Source: Dipetalonema caudispina (taxonomy: Eukaryota; Nematoda; Chromadorea; Rhabditida; Onchocercidae). From it: a stretch of 64,000 bases of DNA. The stretch lies in the NCBI GenBank assembly GCA_013365325.1, contig JABVXV010000025.1, positions 248,001-312,000 on the forward strand. Reading direction: 5' to 3'. Shown one piece after another: positions 37,392-49,700 of this stretch (position 1 is its first letter; the number at the start of each line of letters is the position of its first letter). The position numbers were made by a program, and so were the translations under genes. The notes below the pieces were generated by a model. That model was not told the origin of the DNA. It was given only the letters and a program-made list of their open reading frames with translations, and made no database searches.

Positions 37392-39624
37392 TTTAATCAA
37401 ATGTTTGGATTAACGAAGTACATCACTTTCACATAACATTTCCTTGGCATTGCCATAAGCCTGTAGATGGATGAATTTGCAATTTGTAACTAAAGATATG
37501 GCTTTTAAAAATATACATGGGAATTGCCGAGAACTTTGTACTGCAGACTTTCTGATTGAAGATTTATAGTTGAAAATAATTAAATTCATTCGCCAAAAAC
37601 TCATAAACCAAGTAAAGACTTCAGCTAAATTGTGTCACCAATATGAAAAATATGGGTGCAATTTTAAGTGAAATATTAATTTATGGATGAGATCTAAAAC
37701 ACTGATTGCATAGCATAGATTATTCCAAAAAATTAAATGCACTATTCATCGTCCCTTTCATTATTACAATATTTATTCATTCTTTCCTATCACAAGTCTT
37801 CCTTAATGTGTAACTGTTCTGCTATAAACATTGCATTTCAAAAATTTAAAGTAAAAATAATGACCAAATAGAAATGTAAAAATTGCCTGTATCTGAAAAT
37901 GTCATCCTAATAAACGATGATATTTCGAAGAGTTAAATTAATATGTAATTATCTGTTGATCAGTGATACCACTTTGTCTAAGGCTGAAAGGAACTACTAT
38001 TTACTGAGCTTTAACTGGCTAAAATTCGACAATGAAATGTTCCCACTGTGACATATCTTACTAAAATGAATTTGATCCACTCAAGTACACTTGATCAGTC
38101 GCTTATCAACTGCGCTAAAAGCCAAATCTGATTTAAATTATCATATTTTGAATGAAACATAAGAGCACGCACACGTACGTGTATCTTTAATGTTCCCTAT
38201 AAATCTAACTTGGCAGCATCCACTTCATACAACAGCCAGAAAGTTTTCAAAGTTCTTTGTAGAGCTCTGTATGACCTTTACCCAAACTTCTTTCCCTCAC
38301 CCTTTTTCCACTCTAATCATTGCGACTCAACCACAATATTCACGCATCATCAACCGAATAGATGGATCTGAGCACACCAATTTATTTCATATCTTGTTCA
38401 TGTTAGACTTATAGGAATTAAAGTGCTGAATTTTGAAAATCAAGGAATAGTCAAAATTTTTTGGAAAAGAAGCAATCAATGATATGTTGTACTCGCAGAA
38501 ACATTGAGGTCCATATAACATTTCCAAGAAAAAAAAAAAAAAAAATGAAATTAAAAGAAGAAACTGAAGGAAACGAAAGAGCAATAAAGAAGAGCTCCAG
38601 AGGAACGATGCAAATAGGTCATCTTCAGATTACTACCAATTTATTACATTTTCGACAGTTTTACCACTGTGTGCTTTAACTCCAAACAACAATACAACAG
38701 GACTGGTTCTTAAAATGTCGCTTTTTTTTAAAGGCAAGGAAGAAACAGCCGGAACAAAATGTCATCAGCAATGCTGACTAGGCATAACTACTTCAATACA
38801 TTCCAAGATTTGGAATAGCAACAGATTAAAATAGAAGAATTTATTTAATCTGTTCCTTTTATTATAAAGCGAATATTTACTCGATGAGCTACTTTGAGAA
38901 AGGTTAATTATAGGCCGAGTACAGATAGACATGAAGTGACCACAAAAAACGCTTATTAGAGGAATATAAGGCGCATATTCTTAGTTTAATTTAATTATAG
39001 GAAAATGATACAATCCACGAGACAGGCTATAATTACATTGACTGCTTATATGAAAAGAGAACAAACTGCGCTTAAAGTGAAAAAGAATTAGAAAAACAGG
39101 TTAATTGCTAACCGATGCATTTTGAACCGGTCCAACACCGTAATTTACACAAATGTCAGTTTGATGGATAATAAAAATAAGCCTCGAATATTAAAAACGT
39201 TAAAACATGACATTACGTCAGTTCAATCTATACTTTAAGCAATACCCGGACTTTCTACTAAGTTAACCATAGTACTATTCAGCAGAGTCTGAGCTGCAAA
39301 TAAGAAAAATGATAAAAGAAAAAGAAATGATTGTTTCTCCAAATAGGAAATATCATTGAAACAAGGCAAACCAGACAAATGAAAGCAAAAAAAGGTTACA
39401 AGAAAAAGATCTTCAAGTGAACTTGTGAAAACGTACAAAAAACATAGCTCAAATGTCGTTTGAGGAGTCATTTCCATGCATCACAGAGTAGGAAGAAAAT
39501 TCCTTTAGTTTGAAGTGACCTTGCCACGATAAATTCAAATAAACGCATATCGAGCGCCTAAACACTCTTTCAAACATCTTCCCACATAATATTGCGCATT
39601 CTTTCATCATCCTTTTTCGTCGCA
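37392..39624. other. 2.2-kb region, nothing recognised
   Basis: AT-rich flank between the solo LTR and the 3' end of the synthetase-like gene. Only short open frames without family similarity. Confidence 0.5.
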
Positions 39625-42600
39625 TCAGTACAATACGTCCATCAGCGCATTGCTGTTGCCGTTCTTGAAAGAATTTCTGGAACATAAATCCATTCTATCT
39701 CATGAAATGATTCCATTTATCCTTCAAATACCAAGAATAATTCAGACAAAATTTTCAAAGATATTTCCTATTCTTACGAGAAATTATTGGCACATTCAAC
39801 ACACATATACAAGTTCTACATCTCGAAACGAGGTTATATGAGATACCACTCAACTTGCTGCTGTTGTGCAGAAAAACAAGCAACTAGGCATGTTCAATAA
39901 AACTTACAAAGTTTACACATAAAAATAAAAAAGGTTTAAAACTAAGGAAACATATGAAAGATGGAACAACTAAAAAAAATGAAATATACATGAATTTCTT
40001 CTGTTATGAAGTAAAGAGAATGAATTATTTTCTTTCTACTGCAAGAAAATAAACATCCCAACCTGAATTAGGCAGTATTGGCAAAGCTATTTGGACTGCT
40101 TTAACAGGCAGTAAATAATCTAAGTATTACGTGGTCAACTGCACCAAAAAACACGTCTAAATAAATTTTGTGACATAATCAAACAGTAATCTTCAAAATG
40201 GCCGAAACGTACAACACATGTACAGAGATCTATAACTGTGTTTTTAAAAGTATGAGACAAACGATTCAGAAATCTTTTGTATAAGGAAACCAAGCTGTAT
40301 TTATTTCAAATGCAAAACTTTAGTCACAGTTTCTCGATCTGTTCCGCCTATTAAGTGCAATAAGAATCGTCAGTTGATTTTTGGCGCTGAAAAATCACTA
40401 ACTTTTTAATCTTCATTGAAGAACAGCTGAATTGTTGTAGCCAGAAAAATCAAGGAAAATGGCTTAAAGTAGATCTATGATATATTAGGGACGTACTTCA
40501 TAACAGAATTACTACGCTTTTCATGATTTCTGAGAATTTGAAGAATCCATAAACAATCGAGTCAGAAATGAATGAACGTTTTCTGACACAGATTCTTCAC
40601 ATATCAAATGTTTTTCGATCATCGACGCAACGATCCTAGAAAAAAACGGAACATTTCTAACATAGCAACTGACAAATTAAAAATTTTTGCTTGGAAAAAT
40701 TCATGTTTCCAACAAAATTCTTTCCTACCTTGTAAGGTCAATGTCAACAAAAACCATCCGCACAAAATCATCAATTCCCGGTTTCATATCCAGCAAAATA
40801 CATAATCGGCGGGAGATATATGAACCAATCGTACAAATACGAGCTACCTGATTTATAGTAAAGATTAGTAAACAACCCATATACTTCTTTGAAGTAAAAA
40901 ATGGTGAAATTTTAATTTGTAAGAGATATATTAACTGATTTTGACAAAACTAGAATTTGAGCTATGCAAAAATTCCGCACATAATACGATACTTCCGCTG
41001 GCCAGTCAGCTTACAGTTGTATTGCAGTATAATAAGCGGAAAAGAAGTACACAACGATGAAATGAAGAATAATTTACTAAAACTACAATGAATAAACCGG
41101 AAAATCATTGAAGTGACAAATTTACACAGTAAAAAATAATGAAATGAATTAACAAATTCAGTATATTCAACTTCTATCCTTCAAATATGAAAATGAGAAA
41201 TTGTCTTATGAACTGAAGAACTGAAAGTCACGAGTAATATGCTTTTCCTCCAAATCGCCCCTGATATTCTCATGAAAAAATGATGAACACGTGACAGTTC
41301 TTTGAAACAATAAGTTGACTCGTTAACAAAAAAAAAAAAAACGAATTTGTAAGACATCATTTCAAATTTTCATTCTCAGGTTTGAAGGATAGAAGCCGCG
41401 TATATTGAATGTGTTCAAAAAAAAAAAAAAAACGAAAAAAAAACTACCTCAATTCCAGCTGAAGTTGATAACTCAGTTGCAGCAGATTCGAAATTTAATA
41501 ATTTATGAGCAGGAACAAACGATGAAGCAATTTCAAGTGATAATTTGTTTTCCAAAATTGCTTGCAATGATTCAGTTAGAGATTTATATTCGGTGTCCTC
41601 TTCCTCTTGCGTTCTACAGAGTGATAGTAAGATTGTCTTCGATCGTTGTGAAATATTGTTCAAATTAAGCATAGAAGATGGCACGCAGCCTGGAACACTA
41701 TAGGAAGCTCCACTGCTTAGCAAACGAAGGGGCCATCTATTCGTCTTCAACGGAAAGGATTTCTTCACAAACAGAGCAATTAACGAAGCGATGTTATGGC
41801 CTAAAATTAACGTTTCTATTTAATTTACTGCTTCAAGCGTTTGAATCGTCTTCTTTTTATCACTTTGCACTTCATCAAAATTTATTGTACTTTCACGAAG
41901 TGTATTTCAATGTATCCAGCTTCCAATCACAAAGCAATAGCCAGTGCACTGAGACTGTAAAACGAAATATTTGTAAAATTAGGTATAGAAAAAAAACTTT
42001 TTCTTTTTAGTTCCTTTAAAAATCAACTAAAATTTTATCATATCAATTAAAAACACTTGAACTAATCCGGATAAAAAATTTCTGTTGATTTTTATTTGGT
42101 TTAAAAATGATAAGTAATCAAAGAGCGAATTATAAAGTTATTGAATTGATTATTCGAAATCGTATCTTCCTAATGAATATTAATAATGTAAAGCACTGAA
42201 CTGCTCCATTTATTTCACTCAATAATTAAGCTATCAAATACTTGAAGCATCTTTTTTTTTTTTAATATGAAGTAATGTTTTCCTATTTTAATAAAAGTTA
42301 TGGGAAAATATCCAGCATGTTTTTGATATTAATTCCTTGCGAGTTCTGCAGCGTAGTGAAATCGCAATATTTCGTGGGAAAAAAAGTTAATAAATTAAAA
42401 ATAGATATACCATACAAAAAATAATTCGATTAAAAATCACCTGTTAAATAAAGCAAAGATTTTTTATGCGCATTACTGGTAAATAGTGGGAAAGACTCCT
42501 TCGACATATTCACACCATCAATTATTGCACCACGCACAAAATGAGGTGGAGAAACCTAAAAATTATACTCAAGAGAAAATGATTTCGAAATGTTTAGTTT

Positions 42601-44343
42601 AGTCATTTCTTATGCAAAAGTTGGATTTCAAGGAATTGTATGTTCATAACCGCTATATCAGATTGATAGAATCGAATAATGTAGTTCTGCGTTAACTCAC
42701 AAAGACTACCTAGTTCGATAAGTAATCAGTAGTTTTAACAAACTCGCAATATTTTGTGGGGAAAATAAAAAAGTAAAATTAAAAATAGACATACCACACA
42801 CAAAGTAATTCGATTATAAATCATCTATTGAATAAAGTAAAGATTTTTTATGCGCGTCACTAGTAAATAGCGGGAAAGACTCCTTCGACATATTCATACC
42901 ATCAATTATTACACCATGCACAAAATGAGGTGGAAAAATCTAGAAATTATACTAGGTTTCTCTATTCCATTTTGTGCGTGGTGCAATAATTGATAAAGTG
43001 AATACATAAAAAAAGTTCAACAAGATTTTGAATTTTGAATCTCTTTCGAAAGAACAGCAGCAAATTGCAACCGAAAGCAGCCGTATCAGTATGAAAGGCA
43101 CGGAGAATCATGTGAAAAGTTAATTACAACTATTACATTGAGGATATTTCCAGTAAATTCATCACGAAACAACTTTTGGAGGAAATACTGCAGACTGGCT
43201 GGAAGTCCTACAAGATGTGCATTTGAAATTGAAGATTCTACCTGGAAAGAACAAAATTATATCTACTCTAAAGTGATTTCTAAGTTGATAAAATCACATG
43301 TAATTTTTTAGCCTGTCCTAAGGTCAGCTTTACTTTCAGTCATATTTGAATTTAAATGAATGACAACTCCATTTTAATAGCAAGTTTTATTTAGTGAAGA
43401 TACCTTTATCATACCCGCATTTCGCAAGAAAAACATGTGTTTATTGCTTTGTTCATTGCCAACTTCGTTAACCGAGGAAGCGACGACTCCACAAACAGCA
43501 GTTGCTGATAAATCATTAGGTAATCCCAAAGCATCCAGCAATCCCGCACTTTCATTCAGCATACGTTGCCTCAATTCACGGTCATGTAACACACTTCCTA
43601 TATGCGACTAAAACAGTTTTTTAAAATTATGCATAAAACTTATATTGTGGAAATTTCAATTTCTTGCTATTCCATTTTATATTTAATAAATTATTCTTAT
43701 GAATAAAACGGAAAATTTCTGTAATAAAATTTGTACATTTAGGCAAAAAAATCAACAAAAACCACACCTTAACAACAGAATGACGCCATTTCATATAAAC
43801 ATCCCACCACCTATGATAATTCGCAGAAACACTTTCAAGATCAATTTTCAATCTTCTGAAACAAATTACTGACCATTATAAAATGATAACCAGTCATAAG
43901 TAATTTGGGCCTTGTTTTTGCTGGCAGTATTACAATAGAAGCTCATGAAGTAAATTATAACTAGCTAAACTAAAAGATTAAGAGTCCTCAAAAAACTTCA
44001 TAACAGATACTTGACATGAAATACTTAAGAATACCGTAAAGAGAAAATATCAAATGATGACAAGAATCTGTTTCAAAAAAATCCATCGTTTTAGCGAATT
44101 CGACTTTTTTAAAAATGCAACTCTCTTTACTATTCTACCAGAATACATCTTACAGTCAGTCCGGCTTGAATTTTAAGCTTACCTCGCTTCAAGCATGCGT
44201 TTAAGTCCTTTCATATCATCAAAACGATAACGTAAATCGAGTAGAGGATCAACAACGTGAACTGCGGACTCATCATTGCAAAATCGACATGCCAAATGGG
44301 TCATACTTCTAGACGACTTATAAACAAATAGTTTAAATTTCAT
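39625..44343 (-). CDS. Seryl-tRNA synthetase-like protein, probably mitochondrial (SLIMP-like)
   Basis: Eight exons: 44343-44183, 43855-43768, 43607-43404, 43241-43137, 42555-42441, 41800-41448, 40847-40729 and 39676-39625, all phase-consistent, 398 residues. The N-terminus has DPLLDLRYRFDDMKGLKRML then RRLKIDLESV, the register of the SerRS tRNA-binding helical arm. The middle has VGLPASLQYFL. The C-terminal part has FESAATELSTSAGIE then ICTIGSYISRRLCIL, matching the SerRS core pattern (E.A...sA..E ... sN.tdy.sRRL.I). The motif 2 loop, normally with a catalytic Arg, reads SSGASYSVPG, and no glycine-rich motif 3 follows. Canonical aminoacylation is therefore doubtful, as in the SLIMP paralogues known from insects. 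The last exon lies beyond a 1.05-kb intron and is the least certain part. It is downstream of TAF10 on the same strand, with a TTTTTAG acceptor 10 nt before the ATG. It could instead be a divergent mitochondrial SerRS. Confidence 0.75.
42362..42953. repeat. Tandem segmental duplication spanning exon 5 of the synthetase-like gene
   Basis: The segment 42362-42569 (with exon 5, 42555-42441) is repeated at 42744-42953 with scattered substitutions and small indels. Both copies include the acceptor, the whole 115-nt exon and ~80 nt of following intron. Confidence 0.85.
42825..42939 (-). pseudogene. Dead duplicate of exon 5 (donor GT changed to AT)
   Basis: It has the same length (115 nt) as the working exon, an intact acceptor ending TTCTAG and an open frame (IFPPHFVHGVIIDGMNMSK). 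The donor, however, reads ATAG|ATGATT where the functional copy has ACAG|GTGATT. Without the donor it cannot be spliced as a mutually exclusive exon, and reading on reaches a stop at once. It lies upstream of the functional exon in the transcript. Confidence 0.75.
42968..42994 (+). repeat. 27-nt inverted copy of exon 5
   Basis: A perfect reverse complement of 42517-42543 in the functional exon 5 (not of the dead copy), placed in opposite orientation 15 bp beyond the dead copy. In the pre-mRNA it would be intronic and complementary to the coding exon. Confidence 0.8.
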
Positions 44344-44599
44344 AACAGCCTCCTAAAAATTGCTTTTGTAGTCTTACTTCCTGAACATTCCAGCACGTCC
44401 ACTGTATCCATGTCAATTTAAGCCTTACCAATATTCGGAATCGTAGAATTCATACGTTTATTTGCAAGAAACATCATTTTTAGTTAAAAATTTTAATTTC
44501 TCCGTAGTGCTGAACTCTTACAATAGAAACAACTTTTAAAAAAAGATGTCGAGGATATGGAACGTCAAAACATGAATTCTTCCGGAAGATGCTATAGTG

Positions 44600-44761
44600 A
44601 TGGCAGTTTCATTAAAAAATGATATCAAAAACTTTCCGCAAGATCCGACATCACCACATTCTAAGGCTTCTGTAATTACCTTAAAAGACTTTCTGAAAGG
44701 GGGAAACGATAAAAGAGGAAGAGTCCATATACAAAAGAGTTTCGGTATGCATCATGGAAAG
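44600..44761 (+). other. Candidate plus-strand exon in the TAF10-synthetase interval
   Basis: An ATG opens 54 codons of complex composition (MAVSLKNDIKNFPQD..., ending SFGMHHGK) that stop at a GTGAGT donor; the frame otherwise runs on to a stop at 44833. No homology was recognised and no second exon was found. It is antisense to the interval between two minus-strand genes. It may be chance. Confidence 0.2.
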
Positions 44762-44922
44762 GTGAGTCGTCAGAATAATCTCATAAACCCAGTGAACACA
44801 GACAATAAAATGATGAACGCATTTAAATTATAAAAATGAAATATCGAAATATCATACAAATATGAAACTACATGAAACCCAATATTCTACGCCTTATATA
44901 TTTCATAGTAATTTAGTTACAA

Positions 44923-46035
44923 TCACTGAAAATAGGGCGGCCTTTTCAGCTCGATACCATATTCAGCAAGCACAGGTTCCAGTAGCTCTGAAGTCAATGT
45001 ATAACGTGTTTCTTTAGTACCCTTCTTTGTTTGTCCCAAACCTTTCATGCGTGCCTAAATGACTTCCCAGAAATAAACAACGTAGAAGCAATTAAAACAC
45101 ATGGAAATAACGTTTTAAAAATTGCCTTAGCGTTAAGCTGAAACACCATAAGCTAAGCAATTTATTTAAGCATTCTAGCGAAGAAAATGACGTCGTGCTT
45201 ATTTGAACTCTTTATTATCTTCACTGCTTCTACAGCTTGTTCAATTACAGAACGAAATTTTTTTTTTGTAGAAGAAGGTCAGACAAGCAACTGGAGCTTT
45301 TTTTTACATTACAACTAGTAAAAAGATGCCAATTTCTCCTTCAATCATTAAAAAAAATGCAGATACCTGTTGCATAGCATCCAAAATTATATCTGAAGTA
45401 AATTTTTGAGCTGCAAGTGAAAATAAACGTATAACTCGAGAGTCTGCACAATCAACTCCACTTTTCTTCATATAATGGATTGTAACAGCATCCGGTATCG
45501 TTGGCACATAGTTGTCCAGATCATTCACAAAATCTCTGAAATTCATTCATCCTACAAACCTGCAATGCTAATAATCAACGCTATACTATGAAATAGTGGA
45601 ATTAACAAGAAATATTACCAGCCATCAATCTAGAATGATAATCCTCAATCTATTAGAGTGACTAAATAGAGGAATCCGTAAAATTTCAGGAAATTCATAT
45701 CAGGCAAAGAATAGTTCGAAAGTGGAATCATGTGATATGATTCCTTCGACATTGATGCAATGCCTATGCAGAGACGCACAGTAATGCTTGTGCGCAAATG
45801 TTGAGATACCAAGTTGTATTTGCATATAAATAAAAAGTAACCTGAGAGAAGTGCCCAGCGGAACGGAGCCACTAGAAAGTAAAACCGCATGCTGTGAGTC
45901 TGGAAGTGATTTCTGCTGACTGACGACCGCACGTGATGCTGAAGCGTTTGATGGCAATGCTTGCGCTGTTGATGCTACATCCTTAACTCCAGATGCAATT
46001 CCTAATTTACGGTCATCTGATGACTGACTATGCAT
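44923..46035 (-). CDS. taf-10: TAF10, transcription initiation factor TFIID subunit 10
   Basis: Three exons, 46035-45842, 45535-45367 and 45054-44923, phase-consistent, 164 residues. TAF10 is a histone-fold subunit shared by TFIID and SAGA in the nucleus; it pairs with TAF3, TAF8 or SPT7-type partners. The histone fold begins near residue 65 with [17 protein letters not shown], continues [19 protein letters not shown] and [11 protein letters not shown], and ends [20 protein letters not shown], all close to animal TAF10. The N-terminal ~64 residues are Ser/Ala-rich and poorly conserved, as usual in the family. A TTTTCCAG acceptor at 46056, 20 nt before the ATG, suggests SL trans-splicing. The synthetase-like gene starts ~580 bp downstream on the same strand. 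ACBD3 is divergent on the other side. The assignment is secure. Confidence 0.95.
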
Positions 46036-46056
46036 CTTCAAATCTTGAGAGTAACC

Positions 46057-46740
46057 TGGAAAATTAACAGTTACGAAGGTAGATATTCTAAAAGAAACAG
46101 TGGTACGAAACGTGTCAAAACGGAAGAAATGACCACTGACCAATTACTCTCTCCTCCTTGAAAAGAAACAACCAAAAAATCCCCTGGCAACCACAGTATT
46201 ATACGACCCGGCCCTCTATTTTCTGTGTATTGGCTGTAGTAATATCTCTTATTTTATTTGAGGTTTTCTTTGAATTCCTTTTATGAGTTCATAGAAATGG
46301 ATGGAATTAAAACGCTTAAATTGAATTAAAACCTTTTTCGCCTATCCATTCTTTACATAAATTATTTTTTTGGAAAGTAATGGTAGTGAAAAAAAAAATT
46401 GATAAGCGATGCTTTTCATTCTGATAACTTTTGCTTGCTCAGGAAAAGTTAATTAAACATAAGTCTGTGGATTTACACTTTCCACCTTTTGAAGCTAAAT
46501 TTTATTTGCTTTTTAACGGATAATTGAGTGGCAAACAAATTACTCGTAATGAAATGTGAATTGAATTTTATTCTAAAAATGCCTTCAGTGATTTGCGTGC
46601 TTAAATTTGCAGGGGGTAGCTGAAGATAAATAATTGCTTGAATTAATTTTCTCTGAATAGCTGAAATTTGTTTGAATTGGAAGCATTATTGTGCTCGTAA
46701 TTCAATAATACTTAATATGTTTTTCCAATTCTGTTTTTTT
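46057..46740. promoter_or_regulatory. Divergent promoter interval between TAF10 and ACBD3
   Basis: About 0.7 kb separates the acceptor of TAF10 (minus, 46056) from that of ACBD3 (plus, AG at 46741-46742). No gene lies between, so both promoters or outrons must be here or overlap upstream. No specific motif was identified. Confidence 0.5.
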
Positions 46741-46753
46741 AGATTAATTACTT

Positions 46754-49700
46754 ATGGAAAAGCAGGCATCTGAACGAAACGATGACACGACTATTGCAGA
46801 AATAGATTTAATTATGAACAAATTTGGAGCACCATTAGAGGATGTATACAAATTGGCCACATCTTTTTACCGAGGTATCCTAGTATTTTTTCCGGTAACA
46901 CATAAAATGACATCATTAGTTGTCATCGATAGTAATACCTATGAAGTGCAACAGTGTACGATGCGACATTTCCTAGAATCTCTATTACGGGTGATTGTAT
47001 AAGAATGGCATAGCATTATTGAAAATTAGCCTGTTTTCTTTTTTTTCCAGAAAAAAAACACAGTTGTGAGCTTATGGTGCCGTATGAAAAACGATTGTTA
47101 TTTATGGCATATTCGAAGCAGATTCGCTATGGTCCTTATGATGAAACTGCGGATGATTCGGGATGGTTTGACCTCGTTGGGAGCGACAGAATGTTAGTAT
47201 GCTAGTAATTGTTTCAAAAAACTTTAGTTATTGTCGGACACCATTTCTGTAAATACCCGTTGTACTTGATATACAAAAGCTAACTTTCTGCAATGGTTTT
47301 AAGGTCTTTTCTCAGAACAGAATTGTCAAATACTTTCCTGATAAGATATCCCAAAATTCAGTGGGCAACGGAAATCAGCACACCTGAGCAACACATTTGT
47401 GAATACATACTATTATGATTAGTGACGCTTAAAAGAATTAATCCAGCAACAGAACTCGGATGTTTGCACAGCCTGCTCTAAAAAAAAGAAAAAAAAACTT
47501 CAAGTTCTGTAAAGTGACATAAAGTCATTTCGAGTATCTTTTCAGTTTTATACAAGTCATGCATGAATTCTGAAATTTGATTTTATTGTTTAGAAAGTAT
47601 AGGGAATAGTCCAGATGAAAGATTTCTGTTGATTCGATTTGAATGGGGACAAGTAATAAAAGTGTGAGTGATGAAGTTCCTAAATGCTACGATTCACAAA
47701 TCTAGAAGGTGTTCCTTGATTGAAATTTCAACTGACAGTCAGAACTGTTATTTTAGAAGCTTTATTGTTTTGATACATCAGGTTTTACTGACCAATACTT
47801 TATTTTTAAATTTATTTAAAAGATAATTTATTTTAAAAGAGAATGGCCTAGCTTTTTGTGGAAGAACTAAATATATAGAATATAGGGATATGACATGGTA
47901 ATACGCGCTTACCACATACATACATGCTTGCATGCATACATGCAAACATCCGCTCACTTTTCTATATCCACATCCATACAAAAAGCTTCCATTCGTTCTT
48001 ATATCGCTTGATTTTTTAATAGTATAAGGCTATGATAAAATGGTTCGTTGTTGTCAGCTTTTTTGAATTTCATTCTCCATTTTTTCGTTTGCATCCATTT
48101 CCTACCCATTTCTTCTAATCCCCAGTTGGAAAGTATATTCTGTACAGGAACTTCTCAAGTATTCTTTTAAATCTTTGGATTTTACTTGTCTTTCTGTACA
48201 ATTTTCTCTAAAAATTCCTCCACTATACCACATGCACTATAAATTACAATGCTACGTGTTTTAAAAATTGATTCTTTTCTGTTGGACAGAACATTTGTTT
48301 AAACTGCTGAGAATTGGAAGGAAATATTTTGAAGTAGGCGTAGTGATTCTTTGTGTTAAAATTCTTGGAAATTTTCATAAATTGTAGGAGTAACAGGAAA
48401 GAGTGATTTCAGATGTTCGCTACTACAAAGGACTGTGTTCTTAAAATATTAAGTATTGATGATTTGTCAGTATGATAAGAAGGAGTCTACAATACGAGCA
48501 AAAAACGTGAAAATACTAATTGGCGGTAATAGTACTAACAATTCAGTTTTCTTTTCAAGAGTTGGTTCAAGTCATGCATGTACAGTTTCCGAATCCTGAG
48601 CTTGGATATGTTATTTTTATAGCTTTTGCTTAATTTTGTTTTTCGTGTGATAGGAATAGTTGCCTGTTTTTCCCGTCGAGGATGCTCACGAAATCATTCA
48701 AATTATTCCGTTCAGTCCAGTCACTGATGGAGCTTCTAAGTCGGATACACTATGGTTTTAAACATCTTGAAAGTTAATCGCAGTATCTTTTCGAATTATT
48801 TGGTATCATCTAGAATATGTCGGTGCTACTTATTGTTATCGCTTCTCGCCATGAAATAATATCTGCCTATGTCATGGGGGAAGGTTATTATCCAAGCAGC
48901 ATTCGAAATTAAGGTCCAAAAGAAAACTTCTACAGAAAAATGAAACACTGCGAGGCAGTAATTCTTTTTTCCAACTTAGAGCTGAGACATATTCATTTTG
49001 GAAATTGACAGCGTTACATCCTCTGTCATTTTTTAGAGCAGTTTATTTAATGCACTCCTTTTTTGCAATTTTTAAAGTCTACAAACGTCACTTTTGAGCC
49101 GTCTGCATCAAGTGGTCCAGATATTTTCCACTCAAATAGAAGCTCATTCTCGGAAATCTGCCATTTTTTGAAATTCAAAAATTTAAATGTTTCAATTCGG
49201 GTTGATACCAGTAAATGAAAAAAAATAGCCCATCTCTGGAGGATTAGTTATATCGGATTTGTGGTATGCCACAAACAGAGAATGCTCTGTGTTGAAAGTT
49301 AGGGGAGTTTCAACATCATTTTTAAAAAAAAAAAACACTGGAAAATTTACCAGGCACAATTATTTTTTGCTCCTACTGGCATTTCTAATTTACTAGAAAT
49401 TGTTCCTGCCGATTGTCCATGCATTTGAATATGGATAGCATGACAAGTAGGTAGAGAATAATTACTAGGCTATTTATTCTATCTTGAGAATAATTACTAG
49501 GCTATTTATTCTATCAAACTTTACAAGTTTGACAGCAATGTTTGTTAAATAAAAAAAAAAAAATTAAATAAAAACGCTATATTATAGTGTTTTTATTTAA
49601 TTTTTAAATAAACAAAAATTTATTTAGTTAAAAACATAAAAAAATCAGTACAACTTCTGTACTGAACATTTTTGGTGTTTTTGCTGATATTTCTTTTCTG

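Noticed and set aside
39449..39685. Minus-strand 78-codon frame rich in Arg/Lys/Cys as its own gene
   Set aside because: Its start overlaps the acceptor of the last synthetase-like exon, which uses another frame; no family similarity.
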